From the NCBI GenBank assembly GCA_045603085.1, contig JAZULL010000141.1, positions 1 through 21,072 of the forward strand: a stretch of 21,072 nucleotides of DNA, written 5' to 3'. A program made the translations under genes and the position numbers. The number at the start of each line of letters is the position of its first letter. Position 1 is the first letter of the stretch. The notes beneath the pieces are model-generated. The model did no database searches and was not told the origin of the DNA. It saw only the letters and a list, made by a program, of their open reading frames with translations. This document shows positions 13,835 to 20,939 of the stretch, piece after piece. Origin of the DNA: SVQP01 sp045603085. Its GTDB lineage: Bacteria; Bacillota; Clostridia; Oscillospirales; CAG-272.

Positions 13835-14935
13835 ATGAATAACGCACAAATATTTATGATCGCAGATCGCTTCGATTTCGAAGGCGAGCCGATCACGGTT
13901 ACCGAATGTCTGACAGGACATATCAACTCGACGTATTTTGTGGACTGCACCTCCGAGGAGGGACTTCGCAGATACGTTTTGCAGATCCTTAACACCAACA
14001 TTTTCAAAAAGCCCGACGATGTTATGCGCAATATCCTGTATATCACCAAGCATATTGAAAGCAAGCTTGAAGCTGCTGGGCTTGACAGCGAGCGCGGCAC
14101 GTTGCACGTGGTCAACACCAAGGACGGTCATTATGCCTACGTCGACGAGGAGAGTGGCTACTGGCGCGCTTACCGCTTCGTGGAAAACGCTACCTGCTAT
14201 CAGGCTGTGGAGTCGGCTGAGATGTTTACCAAGGTTGGTCTGGCGTTTGGTAATTTCCAAAGACAGCTTGCCGATTTTGACGCTTCGCTGTTAGCCGAGA
14301 CCATCCCGAATTTTCACAATACCGAGGACAGACTCAGACAACTGTTAGAGGCAATGGAAAACAATGCCGCAGGCAGACTGGACAGCGTGGCGGATGAGAT
14401 CAATTTCGTGCTGCACAGAAAGCCCGCATGCAGCTATATCAATGAAAGAATTGCGGACGGCAGATTGCCGCTTCGCGTGACCCATAACGATACTAAGCTT
14501 AACAATATCATGTTGGATAACGAAACGGGCGAGGGCATTTGCGTCATCGACTTGGATACCGTCATGCCCGGGTCTGTTCTTGCAGACTTTGGTGACAGCA
14601 TCCGCTTCGGTGCATCCTCTGCCGCAGAGGATGAGACAGACCTGGACAAGGTCTTTGTCCGTCTTGAAATGTTTGATGCATTTGCAAAGGGCTTTATTGA
14701 GGGACTGGATCATTCGCTGACCGAGCAGGAGATCCTCAGCCTGCCCATGGGTGCATACATACTGACACTGGAGACGGGTATCCGTTTCCTGACCGACTAC
14801 CTCAATGGCGATACCTACTTCAGAATTGCATATTCCGGACACAATCTTGACCGTGCGCGCAACCAGTTCAAGCTGGTAGCAGACATGGAAGCCAAGATGC
14901 CCGAGATGGATCGTATCATTCAAAAGTACTTATAA
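13835..14935 (+). CDS. nahK: N-acetylhexosamine 1-kinase NahK
   Basis: A 366-residue kinase of the APH/choline-kinase-like fold. It aligns closely, from memory, with Bifidobacterium NahK (LnpB): 'GHINSTYFV' near the N-terminus, 'LQILNTNIFKKPDDVMRNI', the catalytic 'LRVTHNDTKLNNIML' (Asp about residue 219) and the metal-binding stretch 'VIDLDTVMPGSVLADFGDSI'. NahK phosphorylates the anomeric position of GlcNAc or GalNAc (more weakly Glc and Gal) to give sugar-1-phosphate. The ATG at 13835 follows AAAGGAA and gives the family's usual length; an upstream TTG was rejected. It lies between the nucleotidyltransferase (17 bp gap) and galE (18 bp gap). Related proteins are sometimes mislabelled mucin-desulfating sulfatase or generic phosphotransferase. 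Confidence 0.93.
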   Translation: MNNAQIFMIADRFDFEGEPITVTECLTGHINSTYFVDCTSEEGLRRYVLQILNTNIFKKPDDVMRNILYITKHIESKLEAAGLDSERGTLHVVNTKDGHYAYVDEESGYWRAYRFVENATCYQAVESAEMFTKVGLAFGNFQRQLADFDASLLAETIPNFHNTEDRLRQLLEAMENNAAGRLDSVADEINFVLHRKPACSYINERIADGRLPLRVTHNDTKLNNIMLDNETGEGICVIDLDTVMPGSVLADFGDSIRFGASSAAEDETDLDKVFVRLEMFDAFAKGFIEGLDHSLTEQEILSLPMGAYILTLETGIRFLTDYLNGDTYFRIAYSGHNLDRARNQFKLVADMEAKMPEMDRIIQKYL

Positions 14936-14953
14936 TACACGGAGGAAGATAAA

Positions 14954-15973
14954 ATGGCTGTTCTTATTACGGGCGGCGCGGGCTTTATCGGCTCTCATAC
15001 CGCAGTTGAATTTCTGGAAAAGGGCTATGATCTCGTCATTCTTGACAACTTTGCAAACAGCAAGCCCTGCGTACTGGAGAGAATCAAGGAGATCACCGGC
15101 AAGGATTTTCGTTTCTATCAGATCGACCTGCTTGATAAGGTCGCGCTTGACAAGATGTTTGACGAGTGTCCTGATATTGATTCCTGCATTCACTTTGCAG
15201 GCCTGAAGGCTGTCGGTGAATCTGTCAGAATGCCTCTTGCATATTACAATAACAATCTGACCGGCACCATCAATCTCTGCAATTCCATGGCAGAGCACGG
15301 TGTCAAAACGCTGGTGTTCAGCTCCTCCGCAACCGTGTACGGTGATCCCGCAACCGTTCCGATCCGCGAGGATTTCCCCACGGGTAACACCACCAACCCT
15401 TACGGTGAGACCAAGCACATGATCGAGCGCATCCTTAAGGACGTGCATCATGCCGATCCCGAATGGAGCATTTCGATCCTGCGATATTTCAACCCAATCG
15501 GAGCGCACGAGAGCGGCAAGATCGGTGAAGATCCCAACGGTATTCCCAACAACCTGCTCCCGTATATCACACAGGTCGCATCCGGTAAGCGCGAATATCT
15601 GAGTGTTTACGGAAACGATTACGATACCCACGACGGTACCGGCGTACGCGACTATATCCACGTTGTCGATCTTTCCTTGGCGCACCTGCATGCACTTGAG
15701 CTTGCAATCAAGCAAAAGGGGATTGAGTATTTCAATATCGGTACCGGCAACGGATATTCTGTGCTTGACGTGGTACACGCCTTTGAAAAGGTGACCGGCA
15801 AGCCTCTGCCTTACCGTATTGTTGACCGCAGACCCGGCGACATTGCAACCTGCTATGCAGATCCCGCAAAGGCTGAACAGATGCTTGGCTGGAAGGCTAA
15901 GTATGATATCAATCGCATGTGCGAGGATGCTTACCGCTGGCAGACCATGAATCCTGACGGATACGGAGAATAA
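14954..15973 (+). CDS. galE: UDP-hexose/UDP-N-acetylhexosamine 4-epimerase GalE
   Basis: A 339-residue extended short-chain dehydrogenase. The NAD-binding 'GGAGFIGSH' is at 7-15, 'SSSATVYG' supplies the catalytic Ser/Thr, and 'YGETK' gives Y150 and K154. It interconverts the C4 epimers of UDP-sugars. In 'RPGDIATCYADPAKAEQ', C300 occupies the position of Cys307 in human GALE and Tyr299 in E. coli GalE. A small residue there is associated with acceptance of UDP-GlcNAc/UDP-GalNAc as well as UDP-Glc/UDP-Gal. A GGAGG site lies about 9 bases before the ATG. The gene is 18 bp after nahK and 4 bp before galM, so it should act on the UDP-sugar made by the first two enzymes. Confidence 0.96.
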   Translation: MAVLITGGAGFIGSHTAVEFLEKGYDLVILDNFANSKPCVLERIKEITGKDFRFYQIDLLDKVALDKMFDECPDIDSCIHFAGLKAVGESVRMPLAYYNNNLTGTINLCNSMAEHGVKTLVFSSSATVYGDPATVPIREDFPTGNTTNPYGETKHMIERILKDVHHADPEWSISILRYFNPIGAHESGKIGEDPNGIPNNLLPYITQVASGKREYLSVYGNDYDTHDGTGVRDYIHVVDLSLAHLHALELAIKQKGIEYFNIGTGNGYSVLDVVHAFEKVTGKPLPYRIVDRRPGDIATCYADPAKAEQMLGWKAKYDINRMCEDAYRWQTMNPDGYGE

Positions 15974-15977
15974 GACT

Positions 15978-17036
15978 ATGGTAACGAAAGAATTGTTCGG
16001 CCACTTGCCGGACGGACAGGAAGTATACGTTTACACCCTGCAGCATCATGCCGGAGGTATTCGCGTTAAGGTTTGCGAATTCGGCGGTACGCTGATGAGC
16101 ATTGAGACCCCCGACCGCAACGGTTGTATGACCAACGTTGCATGTGGCTACGATAGCCTTACCGATCTGATCGAGGCTGACGGTTACGTCGGCGCATTGG
16201 TGGGCAGATATGCCAACCGTATCGGCGGTGCGAAATTCTTACTTGAAGGTAATGAATATACGCTGTATCCCAATAATAACGGAAACACGCTTCATGGCGG
16301 CAAGGTAGGCTTTTCGCATAAGGTATGGGCATCCTCTTATTCTGATACCACCCAGCCCAGCGTTTATTTTTCGCTGATCTCTCCCGATATGGAGGAGGGC
16401 TTCCCGGGGCAGCTGAGCTGCACCGTCACTTATCGCATCGACGAAGATGATACGCTGGCCATCGATTACAAGGCCGTGACCGATAAAACGACCGTCATCA
16501 GCATGACCAACCACGTGTATCTCAATCTTTCCGGTTATGCATCGGGTAAGATCTTTGATCAGATACTGCAGATTGACGCTGACCGTTATATCAAAACCGA
16601 TGCTCAACTGATTCCCACCGGTGAGATCGCTTCGGTAGAGGGCACTCCCTTTGACTTCCGAGAAGCCAAGCCGATTGGCCGTGACTTCTTCGAAGACAAC
16701 GAGGATCTCAAGCTGGCAGGCGGTTATGACCATTGCTTCTGCACCTCGACCTATGACGGAAAGGTCAAGAGAATCGTGACAGCCTACGACCCCAAGACCG
16801 GCAGAGCCTTGGACGTGCGTACCGATCTGCCTTGCGTTCAGCTGTATACCGGCAATTTCCTGACCGATGACGGTCATCCGTTCTGTGGCGGTTACCGTAA
16901 GGATCTGCAGAATGCATTCTGTCTGGAAACGCAAATCATGCCGGACAGCCCCAATCATCCCGAGTTCACGCCCTGCGTGCTCAGACCCGGTGAGCTTTAC
17001 AGCACCACAACCGAATTCAAGTTCTACGTCAAATAA
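15978..17036 (+). CDS. galM: Aldose 1-epimerase (mutarotase) GalM
   Basis: A 352-residue mutarotase that interconverts alpha and beta anomers of hexoses such as galactose, supplying the anomer that kinases accept. Family motifs are present: 'GRYANRIGGAKF', 'NTLHGG' with H106, 'TNHVYLNLSGY' with the catalytic acid H179, and 'FCLETQIMPDSPNHPEF' with the catalytic base E317. No signal peptide, so cytoplasmic. It starts 4 bp after galE, with a GGAG site inside the galE 3' end, and is followed by a terminator, so it closes the operon. Its presence suggests the operon also handles free galactose or hexosamine released from oligosaccharides. Confidence 0.95.
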   Translation: MVTKELFGHLPDGQEVYVYTLQHHAGGIRVKVCEFGGTLMSIETPDRNGCMTNVACGYDSLTDLIEADGYVGALVGRYANRIGGAKFLLEGNEYTLYPNNNGNTLHGGKVGFSHKVWASSYSDTTQPSVYFSLISPDMEEGFPGQLSCTVTYRIDEDDTLAIDYKAVTDKTTVISMTNHVYLNLSGYASGKIFDQILQIDADRYIKTDAQLIPTGEIASVEGTPFDFREAKPIGRDFFEDNEDLKLAGGYDHCFCTSTYDGKVKRIVTAYDPKTGRALDVRTDLPCVQLYTGNFLTDDGHPFCGGYRKDLQNAFCLETQIMPDSPNHPEFTPCVLRPGELYSTTTEFKFYVK

Positions 17037-17043
17037 TCAATTA

Positions 17044-17074
17044 CGCCACCGACGCTTGTCGGTGGCGTTGTTTT
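17044..17074 (+). terminator. Terminator of the nahK-galE-galM operon
   Basis: A perfect 10-bp stem CGCCACCGAC/GTCGGTGGCG (17044-17053 with 17058-17067), loop GCTT, followed by TTGTTTT. Confidence 0.95.
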
Positions 17075-17092
17075 GTCATAAAGCCTTGAAAA

Positions 17093-17107
17093 TGCACATA
17101 TAGTGCA
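17093..17107 (+). promoter_or_regulatory. Palindrome and possible sporulation promoter before the carboxypeptidase gene
   Basis: TGCAC-ATATA-GTGCA is a perfect inverted repeat. CATATAGT (17097-17104) within it, with GTCATAA (17075-17081) 15 bases upstream, resembles sigma-E promoter boxes. No good sigma-A promoter is visible between the galM terminator and this gene, so some such element is needed, but the match is loose. Confidence 0.3.
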
Positions 17108-17125
17108 ACGAAAGGCGGTGTGAAA

Positions 17126-18340
17126 ATGCGTAGTTATAAATGGAATAGACATGTCAGAGCAAACCTGCTTGTATTGGTAATTTGTTTGATATTGGCTCCA
17201 ATTGGAGCAGCGGCACAAGACGTCGTGTTAATAGACGAGCAATCAGCTTTGTGGAATACCGACCAAATGGCACGGTATGAGGATGACCCCGCATGCAAGT
17301 CGGCAATTCTCATGGAGGCGCAAACGGGAACGGTTCTGTTTGAAAAGAATGCGGATGAGGGATTGCCTCCGGCATCCGTGACCAAGATCATGACGTTATT
17401 GCTTGTCATGGAGGCCATTGAGCAGGGAAAGATCAAATGGGACGATATGGTGAGCGCCAGTGCACATGCATGCTCTATGGGCGGCTCTCAGATCTATCTT
17501 AAGGAAAACGAGCGCATGAGCGTGGAGGATATGGTCAAAAGTGTAGTCATTGCTTCGGCCAACGATGCAGCTGTTGCGCTTGCCGAGCATATTGCGGGCA
17601 GTGAGGCCTCGTTTGTCAAGATGATGAACGACAAGGCGTTGCAGCTGGACATGCAAAACACAAGATTCGAAAATACCAACGGACTTGACGATACCGCGCA
17701 GAATCATTATACCTCTGCGCGTGATATTGCCATCATGTCCCGCGAGCTGATCAGACATAACAAGATATTGGAGTACAGCTCTATCTGGATGGATACCATC
17801 CGCGACGGTGCGTTTGGTCTGACTAATACCAACCGTCTGGTCAGGTTTTATCAAGGCTGTAACGGCCTCAAAACAGGCTCTACGGCAAAAGCCGGATTTT
17901 GCGTCAGCGCGACGGCAACGCGCGACGGTATGACGCTGATTTGCGTTGTGATGGGCGCAGAGAATCGCGACGTACGCAACAAAATTGCTACAGAGCTGAT
18001 GGATTGGGGATTTGCAAATTACGGATTATTCATAGCTAAGGGTGACGTGCTGACCGGTATCCCGGTCAAGGCCGGCACACAGAACGTTTTGCAGGCAACC
18101 TATAGCGATTTTTACTGTCTGCTTCCCAAGGCGAAGGTTGCATCGGTCAAAGCTGTCGCAGAACTGGAAAGCGAATATTTCACCGCACCCGTGCTGGTTG
18201 GGGATAAGCTTGGGCAGGTTGTGTATTCGATAGACGGCGAGCAGATCGGAGCGGTGACCATTCTGAGCGCGCAGAATATTCAAAAGATCAATTACTTTGG
18301 CGTACTATGCCGTGTAATTGCAAAATTTTTACTCATTTGA
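17126..18340 (+). CDS. D-alanyl-D-alanine carboxypeptidase (DacB/DacF-like, peptidase S11)
   Basis: A 404-residue penicillin-binding protein that removes the terminal D-Ala from peptidoglycan stem peptides. An N-terminal signal sequence ('NLLVLVICLILAPIGAAAQ', about 13-31) directs export. The S11 active-site triad is complete: 'SVTK' (S84-K87), 'SAN' (S144-N146) and 'KTG' (K249-G251). A C-terminal domain (about 300-385) follows, then a hydrophobic tail 'YFGVLCRVIAKFLLI' that probably anchors it to the outer face of the membrane. The start at 17126 fits the AAAGGCGG site (17111-17117) better than the GTG at 17120. It stands alone between a terminator and the next gene's promoter. Spore-former paralogues DacB and DacF tune spore cortex cross-linking; vegetative DacA is the alternative. 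Confidence 0.93.
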   Translation: MRSYKWNRHVRANLLVLVICLILAPIGAAAQDVVLIDEQSALWNTDQMARYEDDPACKSAILMEAQTGTVLFEKNADEGLPPASVTKIMTLLLVMEAIEQGKIKWDDMVSASAHACSMGGSQIYLKENERMSVEDMVKSVVIASANDAAVALAEHIAGSEASFVKMMNDKALQLDMQNTRFENTNGLDDTAQNHYTSARDIAIMSRELIRHNKILEYSSIWMDTIRDGAFGLTNTNRLVRFYQGCNGLKTGSTAKAGFCVSATATRDGMTLICVVMGAENRDVRNKIATELMDWGFANYGLFIAKGDVLTGIPVKAGTQNVLQATYSDFYCLLPKAKVASVKAVAELESEYFTAPVLVGDKLGQVVYSIDGEQIGAVTILSAQNIQKINYFGVLCRVIAKFLLI

Positions 18341-18361
18341 TGTGAAATATTCGTACAGCCC

Positions 18362-18390
18362 TTGAAAACCTGCGCGGGTTGCGGTATAAT
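18362..18390 (+). promoter_or_regulatory. Sigma-A promoter of the glucose-6-phosphate isomerase gene
   Basis: TTGAAA (18362-18367) and TATAAT (18385-18390) are 17 bases apart, 46 bases upstream of the start codon. Confidence 0.85.
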
Positions 18391-18436
18391 ATTACTATAC
18401 GCTACAAAGCGAATTTCAAGCAAAGGCGGTACTTAC

Positions 18437-19774
18437 ATGACTATCAAACTCAATGACAATTACCTTAAGGGATTTATCGGCGATCAGGAATACTGCGCGA
18501 TCCAGCCTCAGGTAAGCGCAGCACACAAAATGCTGTGCGAAAAGGACGGCCCGGGTAACGATTTCCTTGGTTGGACAACACTTCCCAACGATTATGATAA
18601 GGCAGAATTCGCACAGATCAAGGAGAGTGCGGAAAAAATCAAGAAGTCTTGTGACGTGTTTATCGTGATCGGTATAGGCGGCTCTTATCTAGGCGCGCGC
18701 GCGGTCATTGAATATCTTAAGTCTCCCTTGTATAATAACCTGAAAAAGGATACCCCCGACATTTATTTCGCAGGCTGCAATATCAGTGCGGCATCTATTG
18801 CCGAGCTGATGAGCATTTGTGAGGGGAAGGATGTTTGCATCAACGTTATCTCCAAGTCCGGCACTACCACAGAGCCTGCCGTAGCGTTCCGCGTTTTCCG
18901 TGGTATGCTTGAGCAGAAATATGGTGTTGAAGGTGCTAAGGAAAGAATTTACGTTACCACCGACAGACAAAAAGGCACACTCAAGGCGTTCTCGGATCAG
19001 ATGGGATACAAGACCTTTGTAGTACCGGATGACGTCGGTGGCAGATTCTCGGTACTGACCGCAGTTGGTCTGCTTCCCATTGCCGTTGCAGGCATTGACA
19101 TCGATGCTCTTATGCAGGGGGCCGAGGACGCAAGACTTGCTTATACAAGTGACAGCATCGCCGAGAACGATTGCTATAAGTATGCGGCAATCCGTAACAT
19201 TCTGTACAGAAAGGGTAAGACCACCGAAATTCTGGTTGGCTATGAGACCTATGCCCAGATGTTCAACGAATGGTGGAAGCAACTGTACGGCGAGAGCGAG
19301 GGCAAGGATCAGAAGGGTATCTTCCCGGCATCCGTGATTTTCTCGACCGACCTGCATTCGCTTGGTCAGTATATCCAGGACGGCGTTCGCAACCTGTTTG
19401 AGACCGTGATCTCGGTTGAAGAAAATGACGTCAGCTTTGAAATCCCGCACGATCCCGCAAACGTGGACGGCCTGAACTTCCTGTCCGGTACCGATCTCAA
19501 CGTTGTCAAGAAGACCGCAATGCAGGGAACTCTGCTTGCACACGTGGACGGCGGCGTTCCCAACGTTCTGCTGCAGGTCAAGGATCGTAGCGCGCACTCG
19601 CTGGGCTTCATGATCTATTTCTTTGAGCTGGCATGCGCGATCTCGGGCTATATGCTCGGTGTCAATCCTTTTGACCAGCCCGGTGTGGAAGCATACAAGA
19701 AGAACATGTTTGCGCTGCTCGGAAAGCCCGGTTATGAGGAAATGAAGCAAAAACTTGAGGCAAGATTGGGATAA
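18437..19774 (+). CDS. pgi: Glucose-6-phosphate isomerase
   Basis: A 445-residue enzyme that interconverts glucose-6-phosphate and fructose-6-phosphate in glycolysis. It has the two-SIS-domain layout: 'GIGGSYLGARA' from residue 79, the phosphate-binding 'SKSGTTTEP' from 139, 'VGGRFSVLTAVGLLP', 'HSLGQYIQDG' from 307, and the C-terminal 'NPFDQPGVEAYKKNM' that carries the active-site Lys. The length fits the short Firmicute form (about 450) and not the 550-residue proteobacterial form. The start at 18437 follows AAAGGCGG by 7-8 bases; an in-frame TTG 75 bases earlier is part of the promoter and was rejected. It is monocistronic by its promoter, with another promoter right after it. Confidence 0.97.
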   Translation: MTIKLNDNYLKGFIGDQEYCAIQPQVSAAHKMLCEKDGPGNDFLGWTTLPNDYDKAEFAQIKESAEKIKKSCDVFIVIGIGGSYLGARAVIEYLKSPLYNNLKKDTPDIYFAGCNISAASIAELMSICEGKDVCINVISKSGTTTEPAVAFRVFRGMLEQKYGVEGAKERIYVTTDRQKGTLKAFSDQMGYKTFVVPDDVGGRFSVLTAVGLLPIAVAGIDIDALMQGAEDARLAYTSDSIAENDCYKYAAIRNILYRKGKTTEILVGYETYAQMFNEWWKQLYGESEGKDQKGIFPASVIFSTDLHSLGQYIQDGVRNLFETVISVEENDVSFEIPHDPANVDGLNFLSGTDLNVVKKTAMQGTLLAHVDGGVPNVLLQVKDRSAHSLGFMIYFFELACAISGYMLGVNPFDQPGVEAYKKNMFALLGKPGYEEMKQKLEARLG

Positions 19775-19789
19775 ATTTTCAAAAAGGTC

Positions 19790-19818
19790 TTGTAATATTC
19801 AAAAAAATACTGTATAAT
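19790..19818 (+). promoter_or_regulatory. Sigma-A promoter of the small P-loop gene
   Basis: TTGTAA (19790-19795) and TATAAT (19813-19818) are 17 bases apart. It begins 15 bases after the pgi stop. Confidence 0.85.
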
Positions 19819-19849
19819 GTAGTAAAGCATACTATGGAGGTCTAAATAC

Positions 19850-20257
19850 ATGCTCAAATTGCTGATTGGTGTTAAAGGCACCGGAAAAACAAAGACTTTG
19901 ATTGAACTTGTTAACGACGCACTTTCCAAGACTCACGGCGACGTAGTCTGCATTGAAAAGGGTGTCAAGCTGAGATACGACATCAAGTATCAGGCAAGAC
20001 TGATCAACACCAACGAATATCTGGTGTTCGACGGTGAAGCTCTGTATGGCTTTATTGCCGGTATTCTTGCAAGCAACCATGATGTTTCCGATCTGTTTGT
20101 AGACTCCGCTCTGAAGATCTGCAACGAGGACCGTGTTGCATTCGAAAAGATGGTGCTGGCTGTTGACGAGCTGTGCTCCAAGATGAACGTTAACGTTGTC
20201 ATGACTTCCTCTCTTCCTGTAGAGGAGGCTTCTGAGACTATCAAGAAGTATCTGTAA
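19850..20257 (+). CDS. Small conserved P-loop NTPase of unknown function
   Basis: A 135-residue protein that opens directly with a Walker A motif, 'LLIGVKGTGKTKTLIEL' (G7-T14). Further conserved-looking parts are 'VVCIEKG', 'RYDIKYQARLINTNEY', 'GFIAGILASNHDVSDLFVDSAL' (a candidate Walker B-like strand ending in Asp) and a C-terminal 'LPVEEASETIKKYL'. It resembles a small family widespread in Clostridia, often labelled ATP-binding protein or, wrongly, twitching motility protein PilT. It is far too short for PilT and lacks its domains. A GGAGG site stands 9 bases before the ATG. It has its own promoter and is followed by a strong hairpin and a SecB-like gene. Cytoplasmic; function not known. 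Confidence 0.8.
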   Translation: MLKLLIGVKGTGKTKTLIELVNDALSKTHGDVVCIEKGVKLRYDIKYQARLINTNEYLVFDGEALYGFIAGILASNHDVSDLFVDSALKICNEDRVAFEKMVLAVDELCSKMNVNVVMTSSLPVEEASETIKKYL

Positions 20258-20280
20258 GTTAAACATACACAATGTCTTTA

Positions 20281-20310
20281 TGAAAAAAGAGGCGAATGCC
20301 TCTTTTTTCA
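20281..20310 (+). terminator. Strong intrinsic terminator between the P-loop and SecB-like genes
   Basis: A perfect 13-bp stem (20281-20293 with 20298-20310): GAGGC/GCCTC with A-run and T-run arms around the loop GAAT. It ends just 18 bases before the next start codon, leaving no room for a conventional promoter in between. Confidence 0.92.
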
Positions 20311-20328
20311 TCTGTAATGGAGGTTATC

Positions 20329-20730
20329 ATGAAGGATCTTGTACTCAAAACGTATCGAATTACAGATATTCAATTTCAAAACCACACGATTGCCGCAGGT
20401 AAGACAAGACTTGAGACCAAGTATACCTATCAGGTCAAGTTCGGGACAAATAAGACCTGCCGTTGTGAAATGAAGGTGTCGGTCAAGGATCAGGAAAATC
20501 CCGATTCACTTGGCGTGGAGATGACGCTTGTCGGTATATTTGAGATTCCAGAGGAGCATGACAAGGAGGCGTTGCATAAGGCAACCTTTAAGGAACTGTA
20601 TCCGTTTGCCAGAGCCGCTGTTGCAACCGTGTCGGGGGCTACCGGCATTCTTCCGATCATTATTCCTAACGTGGATATTGAGGGGCAGGACATTTACCGA
20701 TATAACCCCGAGATCTTCGGAAATAAGTAA
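20329..20730 (+). CDS. SecB-like chaperone family protein
   Basis: A 133-residue protein that resembles the export chaperone SecB in its second half: 'CEMKVSVKD', then 'GIFEIPEE', 'LYPFARAAVATVSGATG' and 'ILPIIIPNVDIEG'. These line up with E. coli SecB 'GIFSI', 'LFPYARECITSMVSRGTF' and 'PQLNLAPVNFDAL'. The first half ('YRITDIQFQNHTI') also fits the SecB beta-sheet start 'YTKDISFEAP'. SecB tetramers keep clients unfolded for SecA or serve toxin-antitoxin systems. It lacks the acidic C-terminal tail region of E. coli SecB (about 155 residues). The start at 20329 has GGAGG 5-6 bases upstream; an ATG at 20296 falls inside the terminator and was rejected. No toxin gene is adjacent. The family call is by eye. 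Confidence 0.72.
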   Translation: MKDLVLKTYRITDIQFQNHTIAAGKTRLETKYTYQVKFGTNKTCRCEMKVSVKDQENPDSLGVEMTLVGIFEIPEEHDKEALHKATFKELYPFARAAVATVSGATGILPIIIPNVDIEGQDIYRYNPEIFGNK

Positions 20731-20759
20731 AATTTTCCGAGATTATTTTTGAAAATCTA

Positions 20760-20788
20760 TTGATTTTCAGAACGGATTGTGTTATAAT
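20760..20788 (+). promoter_or_regulatory. Promoter of the tRNA-Val gene
   Basis: TTGATT (20760-20765) and TATAAT (20783-20788) are 17 bases apart, with the tRNA starting 12 bases after the -10 box. The -35 box overlaps a perfect 7-bp inverted repeat, GAAAATC/GATTTTC (20751-20768). Confidence 0.82.
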
Positions 20789-20799
20789 ACATTTCGTTC

Positions 20800-20876
20800 G
20801 GAGGCGTAGCTCAGTTGGTCAGAGCGCACGGTTCACATCCGTGAGGTCATGGGTTCGAGCCCCCTCGTCTCCACCA
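20800..20876 (+). tRNA. tRNA-Val (anticodon CAC), CCA encoded
   Basis: A complete cloverleaf: acceptor arms GGAGGCG (20800-20806) and CGTCTCC (20866-20872), a D-arm GCTC...GAGC, the anticodon stem CACGG/CCGTG with loop TTCACAT (anticodon CAC, reading GUG valine codons), and a T-loop TTCGAGC. Discriminator A and an encoded CCA (20874-20876) follow. The T stem ATGGG/CCCCT has one T-C mismatch at its second pair. Confidence 0.93.
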
Positions 20877-20912
20877 AGCCGGAAAGCCTGACGCGGGTTT
20901 TCCGGCTTTTTA
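20876..20912 (+). terminator. Terminator after tRNA-Val
   Basis: A perfect 10-bp outer stem AAGCCGGAAA/TTTCCGGCTT (20876-20885 with 20899-20908), followed by TTTT. The stem begins at the last base of the tRNA CCA end. Confidence 0.92.
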
Positions 20913-20939
20913 TTCTGTTTATTGTTTCTGGAGGACTCT

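Noticed and set aside
20296..20328. SecB-like start at the ATG at 20296
   Set aside because: This ATG lies in the terminator hairpin with no ribosome site; GGAGG at 20319-20323 fits the ATG at 20329.
20751..20768. Hairpin GAAAATC/GATTTTC as a terminator for the SecB-like gene
   Set aside because: The stem is AT-rich and followed by AGAACGG rather than T residues; it overlaps the tRNA promoter's -35 box, so a terminator role is not supported.
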